Below are positions 31,186 through 39,638 of a stretch of DNA of 64,000 nt, piece after piece. The translations under genes were made by a program, and so were the position numbers. The DNA comes from Paenibacillus sp. PvR098 (GTDB taxonomy: Bacteria; Bacillota; Bacilli; Paenibacillales; NBRC-103111). The notes beneath the pieces are model-generated. The model searched no databases, was not told the origin of the DNA, and saw only the letters and a list, made by a program, of their open reading frames with translations. Positions within the stretch are counted from its first letter, which is position 1. The number at the start of each line of letters is the position of its first letter. The stretch lies in contig NZ_JAFIBU010000001.1 in the NCBI RefSeq assembly GCF_017833255.1, positions 620,001 through 684,000 of the forward strand, written 5' to 3'.

Positions 31186-32274
31186 ATGGGAAATTATAAG
31201 TTAGCCATTCTTGAAGGAGACGGTATAGGCCCGGAGATTGTGAGGGAAACAGAGAAGATCCTAACTACCGTTCAAAGAGAAGTCGACGGGATCAGCTTCG
31301 AATATCAATACTTCCCCGTCGGGCTTAAGTCTTACGAAGAACATGGGGCAACACTTCCCCAAATAACGTTAGATGGATTAAGTCAATGTGATGCGGCGCT
31401 GCTTGGGCCTTTAACTACACATACGTATGATGTAAGCACCCCAAACATGGTCAATCCAAGCGGTGCGCTTAGAAAACACTTCAACCTGTACGCGAATATA
31501 CGTCCCGCCAAAAATTATCCTGGAGTCAACAGCAGATATGAGAATGTCGATCTTGTCATCGTAAGGGAAAATACAGAAGGAATGTATTCCGATCGAAATC
31601 TGTTTTGGGGATCGGGGGAATTCATGCCGGATCCGGATACAGTCTTATCTATTCGGAAAGTCACAAGAAATACTAGTGAAAAATTAGCGAAGGTAGCTTT
31701 TGAGCTTGCAGAGGTTCGAAGAAAATCGCTATCGATCGTTCATAAAATGAATGTGCTAAGGAAAGGCTGCGGTTTATTTTACGATAGCTGCAAGAACATT
31801 GGATCTCAATATAGCGAAGTATCTGTAAATGATTTTCATGTGGATGCCTTCTCTATGTTTTTGGTACAAAGACCTGAAGATTTTGATGTTATTGTCACAA
31901 CGAACATGTTTGGTGATATTCTATCTGATGAGGCTGCCGGTTTAGTTGGGGGACTCGGCTTGGCTCCTGGATTAAACCTGGGGGATCATTTTATGATTGC
32001 ACAGGCTACGCATGGTTCGGCCCCGGATATTGCGGGGAAAAACATTGCGAATCCGATTGCCGAGATCCTTTCGGCAGGGATGATGCTCACTTGGTTAGGC
32101 ATACGCAATCAGGATCAAGCCATCACAGATGCATCGCTGCTCATTGAACAATCGGTAACCAATGTCATGACGAAACAAATCTTCACACCGGATTTGGGAG
32201 GATCCGCAACGACACAGGAGATGGGTGATGCTATCGTAAACGAAATTCAAAGGCTGGTCGCTTTAAAGGCTTAG
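31186..32274 (+). CDS. Isocitrate/isopropylmalate-family beta-decarboxylating dehydrogenase
   Basis: The 362-residue protein begins YKLAILEGDGIGPEIV and contains VIVRENTEGMYSD, the catalytic-Lys region SIVHKMNVLRKG, and the metal/NAD block VTTNMFGDILSDEAAGLVGGLG. This is the full set for (R)-hydroxyacid oxidative decarboxylases (IPMDH, homoisocitrate, tartrate/malate types). Outside any leu operon and heading a TTT transporter operon, it more likely acts on an imported tartrate- or isopropylmalate-like acid. The ATG at 31186 fits the GGTGA spacing better than ATG 31177 or GTG 31174. Confidence 0.85.
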   Translation: MGNYKLAILEGDGIGPEIVRETEKILTTVQREVDGISFEYQYFPVGLKSYEEHGATLPQITLDGLSQCDAALLGPLTTHTYDVSTPNMVNPSGALRKHFNLYANIRPAKNYPGVNSRYENVDLVIVRENTEGMYSDRNLFWGSGEFMPDPDTVLSIRKVTRNTSEKLAKVAFELAEVRRKSLSIVHKMNVLRKGCGLFYDSCKNIGSQYSEVSVNDFHVDAFSMFLVQRPEDFDVIVTTNMFGDILSDEAAGLVGGLGLAPGLNLGDHFMIAQATHGSAPDIAGKNIANPIAEILSAGMMLTWLGIRNQDQAITDASLLIEQSVTNVMTKQIFTPDLGGSATTQEMGDAIVNEIQRLVALKA

Positions 32275-32312
32275 GAGTGGAAACACAGCAATTGACGAGG
32301 AGGATATTGGGT

Positions 32313-33788
32313 ATGCTGGAAATGAAAATGTTAATTAACGGGGAATGGGTCGATAGTTCAACCAAAGAAAGATTCGACTCGGTTAATCCTTTCAATCAAG
32401 AAGCTTGGGCTAGTATTCCGAAAGCGAGTGAGCAAGACATCAACGATGCGATCCATGCTGCAAAACATGCTTTTCATAAGACATGGAAGCATACCAATGG
32501 AATTACAAGAGCCCAAATGATGACGAAATTAGCGGATTTGTTAGATCAGCGTGCAGAAGAAATGGGAAGATTGGAAACTACAGATAACGGTAAAGTCATT
32601 AGAGAAACCAAAACACAGATGCACTTTGCGGCGAGAAACTACCGTTTTTTTGGAGCCTATGCGGACAAGCTGTACGGAGAAGTCATTCCGCTGGATAATA
32701 CAAACTGCTTTGACTATACCTTGCGTGAACCCATTGGAGTCGTTGTTTTAATTACAGCGTGGAATTCACCGATGGCTATCCTGGCCAATAAACTGGCGCC
32801 CGCTCTGGCAGCAGGCAACACGGTAGTAATTAAGCCGTCTGAACATACTTCAGTTACGACACTGGAATTTGGAAAGCTAATCATGGAAGCGGGATTTCCG
32901 GCCGGAGTCGTTAATATCGTTACGGGAGACGGGAAAGTCGGGGATCTTCTGACGAAATCCTCCGACATTGATAAGATCAGCTTTACGGGGGGAACGGAAA
33001 CCGGGAGAGCCATTGCTCAGAATGCCAGTCTCAATCTCATCCCGACCACGATGGAGCTAGGCGGCAAGTCACCAAATATGATATTTGACGACGCGAATTT
33101 GGAGAGGGCAGTAAATGGAGCGATCGCCGGAATCTTTGCTGCAGCGGGCCAGACTTGCATCGCAGGTTCGCGACTATTGGTTCAGGATTCGATATACGAT
33201 GAGATTGTCTTCAAATTGGCGGAAAAGACAAAAAGCATACGATTAGGGGATCCTTTGAAAGCGGAAACACAAATGGGGCCGGTGGCAAATAAGCATCAAA
33301 TGGATCGAATACTCAAATTTATACAATATGGAAAAGACGAAGGAGCAGAACTCATCGTTGGCGGAGCTCCTGGTCAAACAGAAGAATGTAAAAGAGGATA
33401 TTTTATCGAGCCCACCATATTTGCCGGTGTTTCCAACAAAATGACGATAGCACAGGAGGAAATTTTCGGCCCTGTATTAAGTGTTATCCCATTTACGAAT
33501 GAGAGCGAAGCAGTCGAAATCGCTAACGATATTCCCGGTGGTCTGGCTTCCGGTATTTGGACGAAAGATCTGGCAAGAGCGCATCGTGTGGGCAGACAGA
33601 TTGAGGCTGGAACGGTATGGATTAACACCTATAGAACCAATGCGGCGCAAGCCCCTTTTGGCGGGGTGAAGCAAAGCGGGTACGGAAGAGAAAGAGGGCA
33701 TCATGCATTGCTGGATTATACCAGAGTAAAGAATGTCATGATCGACCTCTCGGAAGATGAAAGAGATCCATTCTCGGTAAAAGTATAA
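32313..33788 (+). CDS. NAD(P)-dependent aldehyde dehydrogenase (copy 1)
   Basis: The 491-residue protein has complete ALDH motifs: AWNSPMAILANKLAPALAAG, FTGGTETGRAIA, general-base MELGGKSPN, nucleophile GQTCIAGSRL and PFGGVKQSGYGRE. It is very close to the second ALDH at 54527, with shared long blocks such as LINGEWVDSSTKERF. The start is the ATG after CGAGGAGGA, 38 bases after the previous stop. It probably oxidises a semialdehyde made from the imported acid. Confidence 0.9.
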   Translation: MLEMKMLINGEWVDSSTKERFDSVNPFNQEAWASIPKASEQDINDAIHAAKHAFHKTWKHTNGITRAQMMTKLADLLDQRAEEMGRLETTDNGKVIRETKTQMHFAARNYRFFGAYADKLYGEVIPLDNTNCFDYTLREPIGVVVLITAWNSPMAILANKLAPALAAGNTVVIKPSEHTSVTTLEFGKLIMEAGFPAGVVNIVTGDGKVGDLLTKSSDIDKISFTGGTETGRAIAQNASLNLIPTTMELGGKSPNMIFDDANLERAVNGAIAGIFAAAGQTCIAGSRLLVQDSIYDEIVFKLAEKTKSIRLGDPLKAETQMGPVANKHQMDRILKFIQYGKDEGAELIVGGAPGQTEECKRGYFIEPTIFAGVSNKMTIAQEEIFGPVLSVIPFTNESEAVEIANDIPGGLASGIWTKDLARAHRVGRQIEAGTVWINTYRTNAAQAPFGGVKQSGYGRERGHHALLDYTRVKNVMIDLSEDERDPFSVKV

Positions 33789-33811
33789 ACAAGAAGGGGA
33801 GTAAGTACGAC

Positions 33812-34708
33812 ATGAGAGAGAATCAATGGAGAGTTGGAGTCATTGGATTAGGCAATATGGGGGGAAATATGGCGCAGGCCATATTTGATGGGGGATACGC
33901 TGTCACAGTATATGATGTCAATTCGGAACTCGTATCTAAGTATGGTTCCTTAGGATTTGGAACATCAGATTCGATTCAGGATCTGACCCAAAAGTCGAAC
34001 CTGATCCTGACCAGCTTGCCCAATTCCGAGATCGTCCGTCAGGTATATATGGGAGCGCAGGGGATTGTCCAACATATTCAGCCTGGATCCGTGGCTGTTG
34101 ATTTAAGTACCATAGAACCGGATGTCATTCGTGAGATTGATACGGCCATCGTAAGTAAATCGGCATCGTTGTTGGATGCCCCGGTGAGCGGTGGACCTAA
34201 TGAAGCGAGAAATGGAGAATTGGTGTTAATCGTCGGGGGCCATAAGGAGCTGCTGGAAGAAGTAGAACCTGTATTAAGACGTATTGGAAATACGATCTTC
34301 CATGTGGGAACGCCAGGAGACGCCAAAGTGGTCAAGCTTGTGAATAATATGATGACGATGGGTAATGTTCTCGTTGCGGCTGAGGCGTTCTCTGTAGGAG
34401 TAAAGGCAGGAGTAGATCCAGAGCTGCTATTTCAAGTTTTGAGCCAAAGCGGAGGCCGTTCGCATCACTTTAATAAGCGTTTTCCGAAAGCGCTTGAAAG
34501 GAACTTTAATCCTGGTTTCACCGTCGAACTTGGCGAAAAAGATGTGGGACTTGGGGTAGACTTGTCGAAATCGCTGCAGTTACCGCTGCCCCTCATGAAT
34601 TTGGTTAGGCAAATGTATGGAGTCGCTATGTCCGAAGGCTTAGGAAAAGAAGATATTGTAAGCGTTCTTAAGCTTTATGAGAACTGGGGCAGCAAACAGA
34701 AAGCATAA
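33812..34708 (+). CDS. 3-hydroxyisobutyrate dehydrogenase/tartronate semialdehyde reductase family (copy 1)
   Basis: The 298-residue protein has the N-terminal dinucleotide motif VGVIGLGNMGGNMA, the substrate loop LDAPVSGGPNEA and the catalytic-lysine segment GDAKVVKLVNN, with the all-helical C-terminal domain following. These define the beta-hydroxyacid dehydrogenase family. GAAGGGGAG precedes the ATG, 23 bases behind the ALDH stop. Together with the upstream dehydrogenase and ALDH it would handle a short hydroxyacid/semialdehyde. A divergent paralogue lies at 40871. Confidence 0.88.
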   Translation: MRENQWRVGVIGLGNMGGNMAQAIFDGGYAVTVYDVNSELVSKYGSLGFGTSDSIQDLTQKSNLILTSLPNSEIVRQVYMGAQGIVQHIQPGSVAVDLSTIEPDVIREIDTAIVSKSASLLDAPVSGGPNEARNGELVLIVGGHKELLEEVEPVLRRIGNTIFHVGTPGDAKVVKLVNNMMTMGNVLVAAEAFSVGVKAGVDPELLFQVLSQSGGRSHHFNKRFPKALERNFNPGFTVELGEKDVGLGVDLSKSLQLPLPLMNLVRQMYGVAMSEGLGKEDIVSVLKLYENWGSKQKA

Positions 34709-34816
34709 GAGAGCATTCATGCCGTGGCTGTACATGGGGTTTGTCCTAATGTTCGATAGGGCGAACGAATTTATACCCATGAGTTTAATATCATTTAAAA
34801 AATGGAGGTCATACCC

Positions 34817-35839
34817 ATGAAAAAAATGCTTAGTGTATCCTTGGCAGCGATTTTATCGTTAGCGCTTACAGCTTGCGGCACCGGTGGAGCTCAAGAAACC
34901 TCCTCTCAAGGAGGCGCTTCCGCTCCTGCTCAAGAATCAAAAAAGGGTGAAAAGTGGCCGACTAAGCCCATCAATATGATCATTTCTTATGCGCCCGGCG
35001 GCAGTACGGACGTGACGGCCCGAATCCTGATGCCTTACGTCGAAAAGGAGCTTGGTGTCCCGATTAATGTGATTAATAAACCGGGAGGCAGCGGTTGGAT
35101 CGGCTGGACGGAGCTCGCCAAAGCCAATCCCGATGGCTACACTCTTGGGTATGTTAACACCCCCAATATCATGACAGGCTACATGGATCCGAAGCAAAAC
35201 CGAAAGGAAAATCTGGACAGCTTCTCATTCATTGCAAACCATATTGTGAATCCAGGTATTATAGGTATTCGTAAAGACGAGACTCGCTTTACTGACATCA
35301 AATCGTTGATTGAATACGCCAAAAACAATGAACTTACGGCAACGGCCAGCGGTGTGGGAAGCGATGAGCATTATGCAGCTTTGAATATGAATAAGACGTT
35401 CGGAACCAAGTTTAGAGTCGTTCAGAACAAAGGATCTGCAGAAGCGCCGGTTCAGGTTATGGGAGGTCATGTGGATGTCTTGTTAGCCAACGTCGGTGAT
35501 GTCTATACCCTTCACCAAAGCGGGGAAATCAAAATTGTTGCCGTAACGACAGAAGAGCGTTCCCCATTCCTGCCTGACGTGCTAACACTGAAGGAAAACG
35601 GACATGAAGGGGTTATCTTTATGTCGGCTGCAGGAATAGCTGCTCCCAAGGGCGTAGATTCTGAAAAGCTGGAGATCCTGCGTGCGGCTATTGAAAAAGG
35701 AATGAAGAATGAAGAACAAATCAAGAAGCAGGCCGATGCCGGTCTTCAGATGGATTATAAAGACGGACAAGATTATATGAATATGTTAAAAGCGGATGAG
35801 GATCTTGTAAATAGTTTAAGAGATATGATGGGTTGGTGA
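34817..35839 (+). CDS. TctC-type substrate-binding lipoprotein (TTT system A)
   Basis: The 340-residue protein has a lipoprotein signal ending in the lipobox LTAC (Cys ~22), a Ser/Gln/Ala-rich linker, then the Bug/TctC fold: WPTKPINMIISYAPGGSTDVTAR, PINVINKPGGSGWIGW, LANVGDVY and LEILRAAIEKGM. Such proteins capture carboxylates for the TctAB permease. GGAGG precedes the ATG at 34817. A 10-bp stem-loop follows the stop, before tctB. Confidence 0.92.
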   Translation: MKKMLSVSLAAILSLALTACGTGGAQETSSQGGASAPAQESKKGEKWPTKPINMIISYAPGGSTDVTARILMPYVEKELGVPINVINKPGGSGWIGWTELAKANPDGYTLGYVNTPNIMTGYMDPKQNRKENLDSFSFIANHIVNPGIIGIRKDETRFTDIKSLIEYAKNNELTATASGVGSDEHYAALNMNKTFGTKFRVVQNKGSAEAPVQVMGGHVDVLLANVGDVYTLHQSGEIKIVAVTTEERSPFLPDVLTLKENGHEGVIFMSAAGIAAPKGVDSEKLEILRAAIEKGMKNEEQIKKQADAGLQMDYKDGQDYMNMLKADEDLVNSLRDMMGW

Positions 35840-35848
35840 CGAATTCGA

Positions 35849-35878
35849 AGCTGGCCGGGAGTAAAGTACCGGCCAGCT
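35849..35878 (+). terminator. Stem-loop between tctC and tctB (system A)
   Basis: AGCTGGCCGG and CCGGCCAGCT form a perfect 10-bp stem with a 10-base loop, with no T-run. It is best read as an mRNA-stabilising or partial-termination structure that keeps binding-protein levels above permease levels. Confidence 0.7.
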
Positions 35879-35915
35879 ATACTTCTAATCGGCAGGTTTG
35901 AAAGGGGGGTGAAAG

Positions 35916-36365
35916 ATGAAAAACGCAGGAGTCTGGCTTGGTCTGATTCTATTGATTTTTGGCGGAATATTTTTATGGAATTCATTATCCTACGATTATT
36001 ATGGTGATTATGGTCCGGGTCCGGGATTATTTCCTGTTTGGTTGAGCGGATTATTAATATTTCTGGCCATTCTTTATATCATTGATTCGATCCGCAAGGA
36101 ACCCATCAACCTAACTGAACTTCTTCCGAAAGGAAAAGGGCTGAGAAAAGTTTTAGCGATTTTTACTTCGCTGATTATTTTTCTGATTCTCTTGCCTTTT
36201 GTGGGGTTTACGATGGCATGCGTGATCATGCTGTTTATTTTATTTTACCGTGAATACAAGTGGTACTGGGGCTTAGGCATTTCCATTATTATCTCGTTCG
36301 CCTTATTCTACGCATTCTATGTTTTATTAAGCGTACCACTGCCTGTGAATTCGTTCGGAGTGTAA
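35916..36365 (+). CDS. TctB small membrane subunit (TTT system A)
   Basis: The 149-residue protein has about four membrane helices and the family entry motif GPGPGLFPVWLSG (residues ~33-45). It follows AAAGGGGGG and ends 13 bases before tctA. TctB is the non-conserved small subunit of tripartite tricarboxylate transporters. Confidence 0.88.
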   Translation: MKNAGVWLGLILLIFGGIFLWNSLSYDYYGDYGPGPGLFPVWLSGLLIFLAILYIIDSIRKEPINLTELLPKGKGLRKVLAIFTSLIIFLILLPFVGFTMACVIMLFILFYREYKWYWGLGISIIISFALFYAFYVLLSVPLPVNSFGV

Positions 36366-36378
36366 AGGGGGCTGCTTC

Positions 36379-37875
36379 ATGGAGTACTTGCTATCTGGCT
36401 TTGCAGTCGCATTCAGCGGCTGGAATTTATTGTATTGTTTAATTGGCGTAACCATCGGGATGCTTGTAGGGGTATTACCGGGTCTTGGTCCGACAACAGG
36501 GACGGCCGTTCTGCTCCCACTTACCTTTGGAATGGAACCGATATCTGCGATCATTATGCTCTCCGGGATTTATTATGGAGCGATGTACGGTGGTACGATT
36601 ACATCCGTTTTGATTAATACACCCGGGGAGGCTGCTTCCGTTATTACTTGTCTTGATGGGCATCCTTTGGCTAAGCAGGGTAGAGCAGGGACCGCATTAG
36701 GGGTAGCCGGGATCGGATCCTTTATTGGCGGCACCTTATCTATCATTGGACTGGCGCTTATAGGTCCGCCTATCGCCAGGTTAGCCCTGAATTTCGGGCC
36801 TCCGGAATTTTTTGCATTGATGCTGCTAGGGATGACCATGGTTGTCGGTCTCATGGGTAAGTCGCTTACTCGTGGGCTGATCGCAGCGGCGATCGGATTA
36901 ATTTTGGCACTGATTGGGCTCGACCCGCAGACAGGCGCGGCCCGGTTTACTTTTGATTCCGATGCGTTGATGAGCGGCTTGGATTTTGTACCGCTAGCCA
37001 TGGGGTTGTTCGGAATATCCGAGATATTGAGCAGCGTGGAAAATAATATTAAAGCAGAAAAACCTCCGAAGGTTAAGGGAGTGCTCCCCAGGCGGGAGGA
37101 ATGGAAGCCTACCCTTGCCGCCATTTTTAGAGGAACCGGTATTGGATTCGTTATCGGATTACTGCCGGGAACGAATTCTGTCATTCCAGCGATCATGTCC
37201 TACTCCATGGAAAAAAAGCTTGCCAAGGACCCGTCCCGTTTTGGCAAAGGGGCTATTGAAGGAGTTGCCGGTCCGGAGACCGCGAATAATTCTTATTGCG
37301 GTGGGGCTCTAATCCCATTATTTACTCTAGGGATTCCGAGTTCTCCCGTCATCGCCGTCTTATTAGGAGCTTTCATCATGCACGGTCTTACACCGGGGCC
37401 GCAGCTGTTCCAGAATAATCCTGACATTGTTTGGGCTATTATTGCCAGTATGTTTATCGGGAATTTTATACTCTTAATGATGAATTTGCCCTTGGCCGGT
37501 ATGTGGGCCAAAATTACGTTAGTCCCATTAAAGCTGCTTTTCCCCATCATTATTGCGGTTGCCATCGTAGGGGCGTACAGCGTAAATAATAGTGTATTTG
37601 ATGTTATCGTCATGATTATTTTTGGGGTTGTAGGTTATGTATTCAAAAAGATGGACATTCCGTTAGCGCCGATTGTATTGACTTTCGTGCTTGGTCAATT
37701 AATGGAAAACGCCCTGCTGCAGTCTTTGACCATATATAAAGGGAATTTCTTTGCCTTATTTACCCGACCTATTTCAGGAACCATCTTAGTGATCACGATA
37801 GGTATCATTGCATTCAGTATCTACGCAGGACTCAAGAACAGAAGAAAAATCATTGCATCAGATGTTGAAATGTAA
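36379..37875 (+). CDS. TctA large membrane subunit (TTT system A)
   Basis: The 498-residue protein has about 11-12 helices. The twin TctA signatures are present: GLGPTTGTAVLLPLTFGMEP and YGGTITSVLINTPGE in the first half, LLPGTNSVIPAIMSYSMEKK and LIPLFTLGIPSSPVIAVLLGA in the second. It is the transport subunit using an ion gradient to import the ligand of the lipoprotein at 34817. The substrate is probably a di- or tricarboxylate or a related acid. Confidence 0.93.
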   Translation: MEYLLSGFAVAFSGWNLLYCLIGVTIGMLVGVLPGLGPTTGTAVLLPLTFGMEPISAIIMLSGIYYGAMYGGTITSVLINTPGEAASVITCLDGHPLAKQGRAGTALGVAGIGSFIGGTLSIIGLALIGPPIARLALNFGPPEFFALMLLGMTMVVGLMGKSLTRGLIAAAIGLILALIGLDPQTGAARFTFDSDALMSGLDFVPLAMGLFGISEILSSVENNIKAEKPPKVKGVLPRREEWKPTLAAIFRGTGIGFVIGLLPGTNSVIPAIMSYSMEKKLAKDPSRFGKGAIEGVAGPETANNSYCGGALIPLFTLGIPSSPVIAVLLGAFIMHGLTPGPQLFQNNPDIVWAIIASMFIGNFILLMMNLPLAGMWAKITLVPLKLLFPIIIAVAIVGAYSVNNSVFDVIVMIIFGVVGYVFKKMDIPLAPIVLTFVLGQLMENALLQSLTIYKGNFFALFTRPISGTILVITIGIIAFSIYAGLKNRRKIIASDVEM

Positions 37876-37906
37876 TATATACCTTTTAAGTTTAGGAGGA
37901 TAAACG

Positions 37907-38527
37907 ATGGGAAATGTGATCGACCAATGTAAACAGCTTCCTACAACCTGCATTTCGGATGCCATGCAAGGTCTTAATCATCTGGACCCTGCCATTAAAC
38001 CTTTAAAAGATGAATATAAAATGGTTGGCAGGGCATTTACCGTCAAAATGCCAATGGGAGAGAATACATCCGTATTAAGAGCAATAAGGGACGCAAGCCC
38101 TGGTGATATTCTTGTCATTGATGCCAAAGGAGATTGTTACCGGGGGATCGCCGGTGATTTTATGCTTGGCATGGCTCAAACTTTGGGGATCGCCGGGATC
38201 GTAGTGGATGGAGCAATACGGGACGTTCTTGGGATCAAGGCTTTGAATTTTCCCGTTTTTTGTAAAGCAACGACAGTCAGTGCGAGTGCTAAAACCGATG
38301 CGGGTGAAACCAATGTTCCTATTTCTTGTGGAGGAGTTTCGGTTCATCCGGGAGATTTGGTCGTTGGGGACGTGGATGGGGTAGTCGTCATTCCGCAAAG
38401 AATTGAACAAGAAATCCTGAACTTAACATTGGAGAAAATGGCGAAGGATGAGGCACGAGCCGAGCGAATTTCAGGTAATCCGGATGCGATAAAGAAATAT
38501 CTGGATGAGGTGCTTTCAAAAAAGTAG
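37907..38527 (+). CDS. RraA-like 4-hydroxy-4-methyl-2-oxoglutarate aldolase family protein (copy 1)
   Basis: The 206-residue protein has LPTTCISDAMQGL, GIVVDGAIRD with the conserved Arg-Asp pair, and GDVDGVVVIP. These are features of the RraA/HMG-aldolase fold, class II pyruvate aldolases and oxaloacetate decarboxylases. Proteins so named rarely regulate RNase E in Gram-positives. As the last gene of module A it could cleave a C4-hydroxylated oxoacid to pyruvate. AGGAGG precedes the ATG. Confidence 0.85.
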   Translation: MGNVIDQCKQLPTTCISDAMQGLNHLDPAIKPLKDEYKMVGRAFTVKMPMGENTSVLRAIRDASPGDILVIDAKGDCYRGIAGDFMLGMAQTLGIAGIVVDGAIRDVLGIKALNFPVFCKATTVSASAKTDAGETNVPISCGGVSVHPGDLVVGDVDGVVVIPQRIEQEILNLTLEKMAKDEARAERISGNPDAIKKYLDEVLSKK

Positions 38528-38554
38528 AATGATCAATTAAAACCATAAAATCAT

Positions 38555-38600
38555 ATCCCCGTAACCGTCTAACTGAAAGGTAAAACGGACTACGGGGATG
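38555..38600. terminator. Hairpin between module A and the LysR gene
   Basis: ATCCCCGTA (38555-38563) pairs with TACGGGGAT (38591-38599), with an inner CCGT/ACGG. It lies between convergent genes; the T-run is weak on both sides. Confidence 0.6.
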
Positions 38601-38603
38601 AGT

Positions 38604-39479
38604 TCATGATGTGCTGCTGGTTTTAAAATAGGCTTTAACAAATTCTACAAAGGTGCGCACGGTTAATAGACTTAATGAAGTGGAGTGATAGATCATCCAC
38701 GTTTTCCGCGTCTCGATTTCCCCGTTAGCATCCGTGAGATTTATCCTGAATAATTCATCCGTTTCAGTCAAACAAATGCTAGGGAATACACTATAACCCA
38801 AACCATTCAGCACCATTTCTTTGCAGGTTTCGACCCGGTCGACCTCCATCATGATATATGGAGGCTTGGAGAAGGTTTGATTCCACCATGTATCGATTTG
38901 ACTTTTTAGGTATTTATCTGTATTATATGAAATTTGAGGCAGATCAATTAAATCGCTTACATGAATTTTGTGTTTAGAAACAATACAGATGCTTTCTTCA
39001 GCCAACAGTTCTTTTTGATCATTCCAATCATGATTGCCTCGAACAAAACCGACATGAATTTCTTCTTCCGAAGCCATTTTGACTAAATCTGTACTCCAGC
39101 CCGTAAGCACCTGAAACTCAACATGAGGATAGAGGTCATGGAACGATTTTAAGAACCCTGGTAATTTATATCTGGCAAAATTATTGGATACGCCTAGAAT
39201 GATCTTTCCCCTGATCTCATTCTCGGCATCTTCGAGCTGCTCTAACAGTTTTCGATGTTGGATAAGGATACGATTGGCGTATTCAACTAAATGCTCCCCT
39301 TGGGTCGTAAATTCAATCCCATTTTTACGTCGTATGATGAGTTGAGTATTATATGTTTTTTCAATTTGTTGAATACGATAAGTTAAAGCAGGTTGAGTTA
39401 AAAAGACGCGTTCAGACGCTTTGGTTAAATTTTTCTCTTCGTGCAGTATTTTTAATATGTAACAGTCTTTTTCATCCAT
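38604..39479 (-). CDS. LysR-family transcriptional regulator (copy 1)
   Basis: The 291-residue protein has an N-terminal winged HTH (ILKILHEEKNLTKASERVFL, TQPALTYRIQQIE) and the two-subdomain effector region. It is strongly similar to the second LysR at 44560 (KEMVLNGLGY, SNNFARYKLP against SNNFAQYKLP). The start is the ATG six bases after AAGGTGGA; an ATG six bases upstream is adjacent to the ribosome binding site. Divergent from the MFS operon across an AT-rich region, so it most likely controls that operon and perhaps module A. Confidence 0.9.
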   Translation of the reverse strand: MDEKDCYILKILHEEKNLTKASERVFLTQPALTYRIQQIEKTYNTQLIIRRKNGIEFTTQGEHLVEYANRILIQHRKLLEQLEDAENEIRGKIILGVSNNFARYKLPGFLKSFHDLYPHVEFQVLTGWSTDLVKMASEEEIHVGFVRGNHDWNDQKELLAEESICIVSKHKIHVSDLIDLPQISYNTDKYLKSQIDTWWNQTFSKPPYIMMEVDRVETCKEMVLNGLGYSVFPSICLTETDELFRINLTDANGEIETRKTWMIYHSTSLSLLTVRTFVEFVKAYFKTSSTS

Positions 39480-39528
39480 GAACATTCCACCTTAGATATA
39501 AAAAAAATAGGGCTATGCTGAATAAAGA

Positions 39529-39567
39529 TTCTATTTTATTTATTATATATTTTTGATTATAGTATTC
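39529..39567. promoter_or_regulatory. Putative LysR operator between LysR copy 1 and the MFS operon
   Basis: The 16-mer TTCTATTTTATTTATT is shared with 30963-30978. TTGATTATAGTAT (T-N11-A type) recurs in inverse orientation in the second LysR promoter near 45528-45543. The location between divergent genes is classic for LysR control. Confidence 0.45.
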
Positions 39568-39617
39568 TCATCATACAAATACAATGAAGTGAGTACTTCA
39601 TTGTATTTGTATGATGA
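39568..39617. repeat. Perfect 23-bp inverted repeat in the MFS leader
   Basis: The arms 39568-39590 and 39595-39617 are exact reverse complements separated by GAGT. It lies 22 bases before the GTG start of the MFS gene and has no T-run, so it is not an ordinary terminator. In RNA it would be a very stable hairpin just upstream of the ribosome binding site. Confidence 0.9.
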
Positions 39618-39638
39618 ATCATATCGGAGGAAGAATTC

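Noticed and set aside
36573-37196. 207-codon minus-strand frame opposite tctA
   Set aside because: It lies fully antisense to a well-supported gene, has no ribosome binding site and a biased Pro/Ser/Ala composition typical of shadow frames.
37907-38527. RNase E inhibitor RraA
   Set aside because: Firmicutes of this type generally use RNase Y/J, and the gene is in a catabolic operon; an aldolase role fits better.
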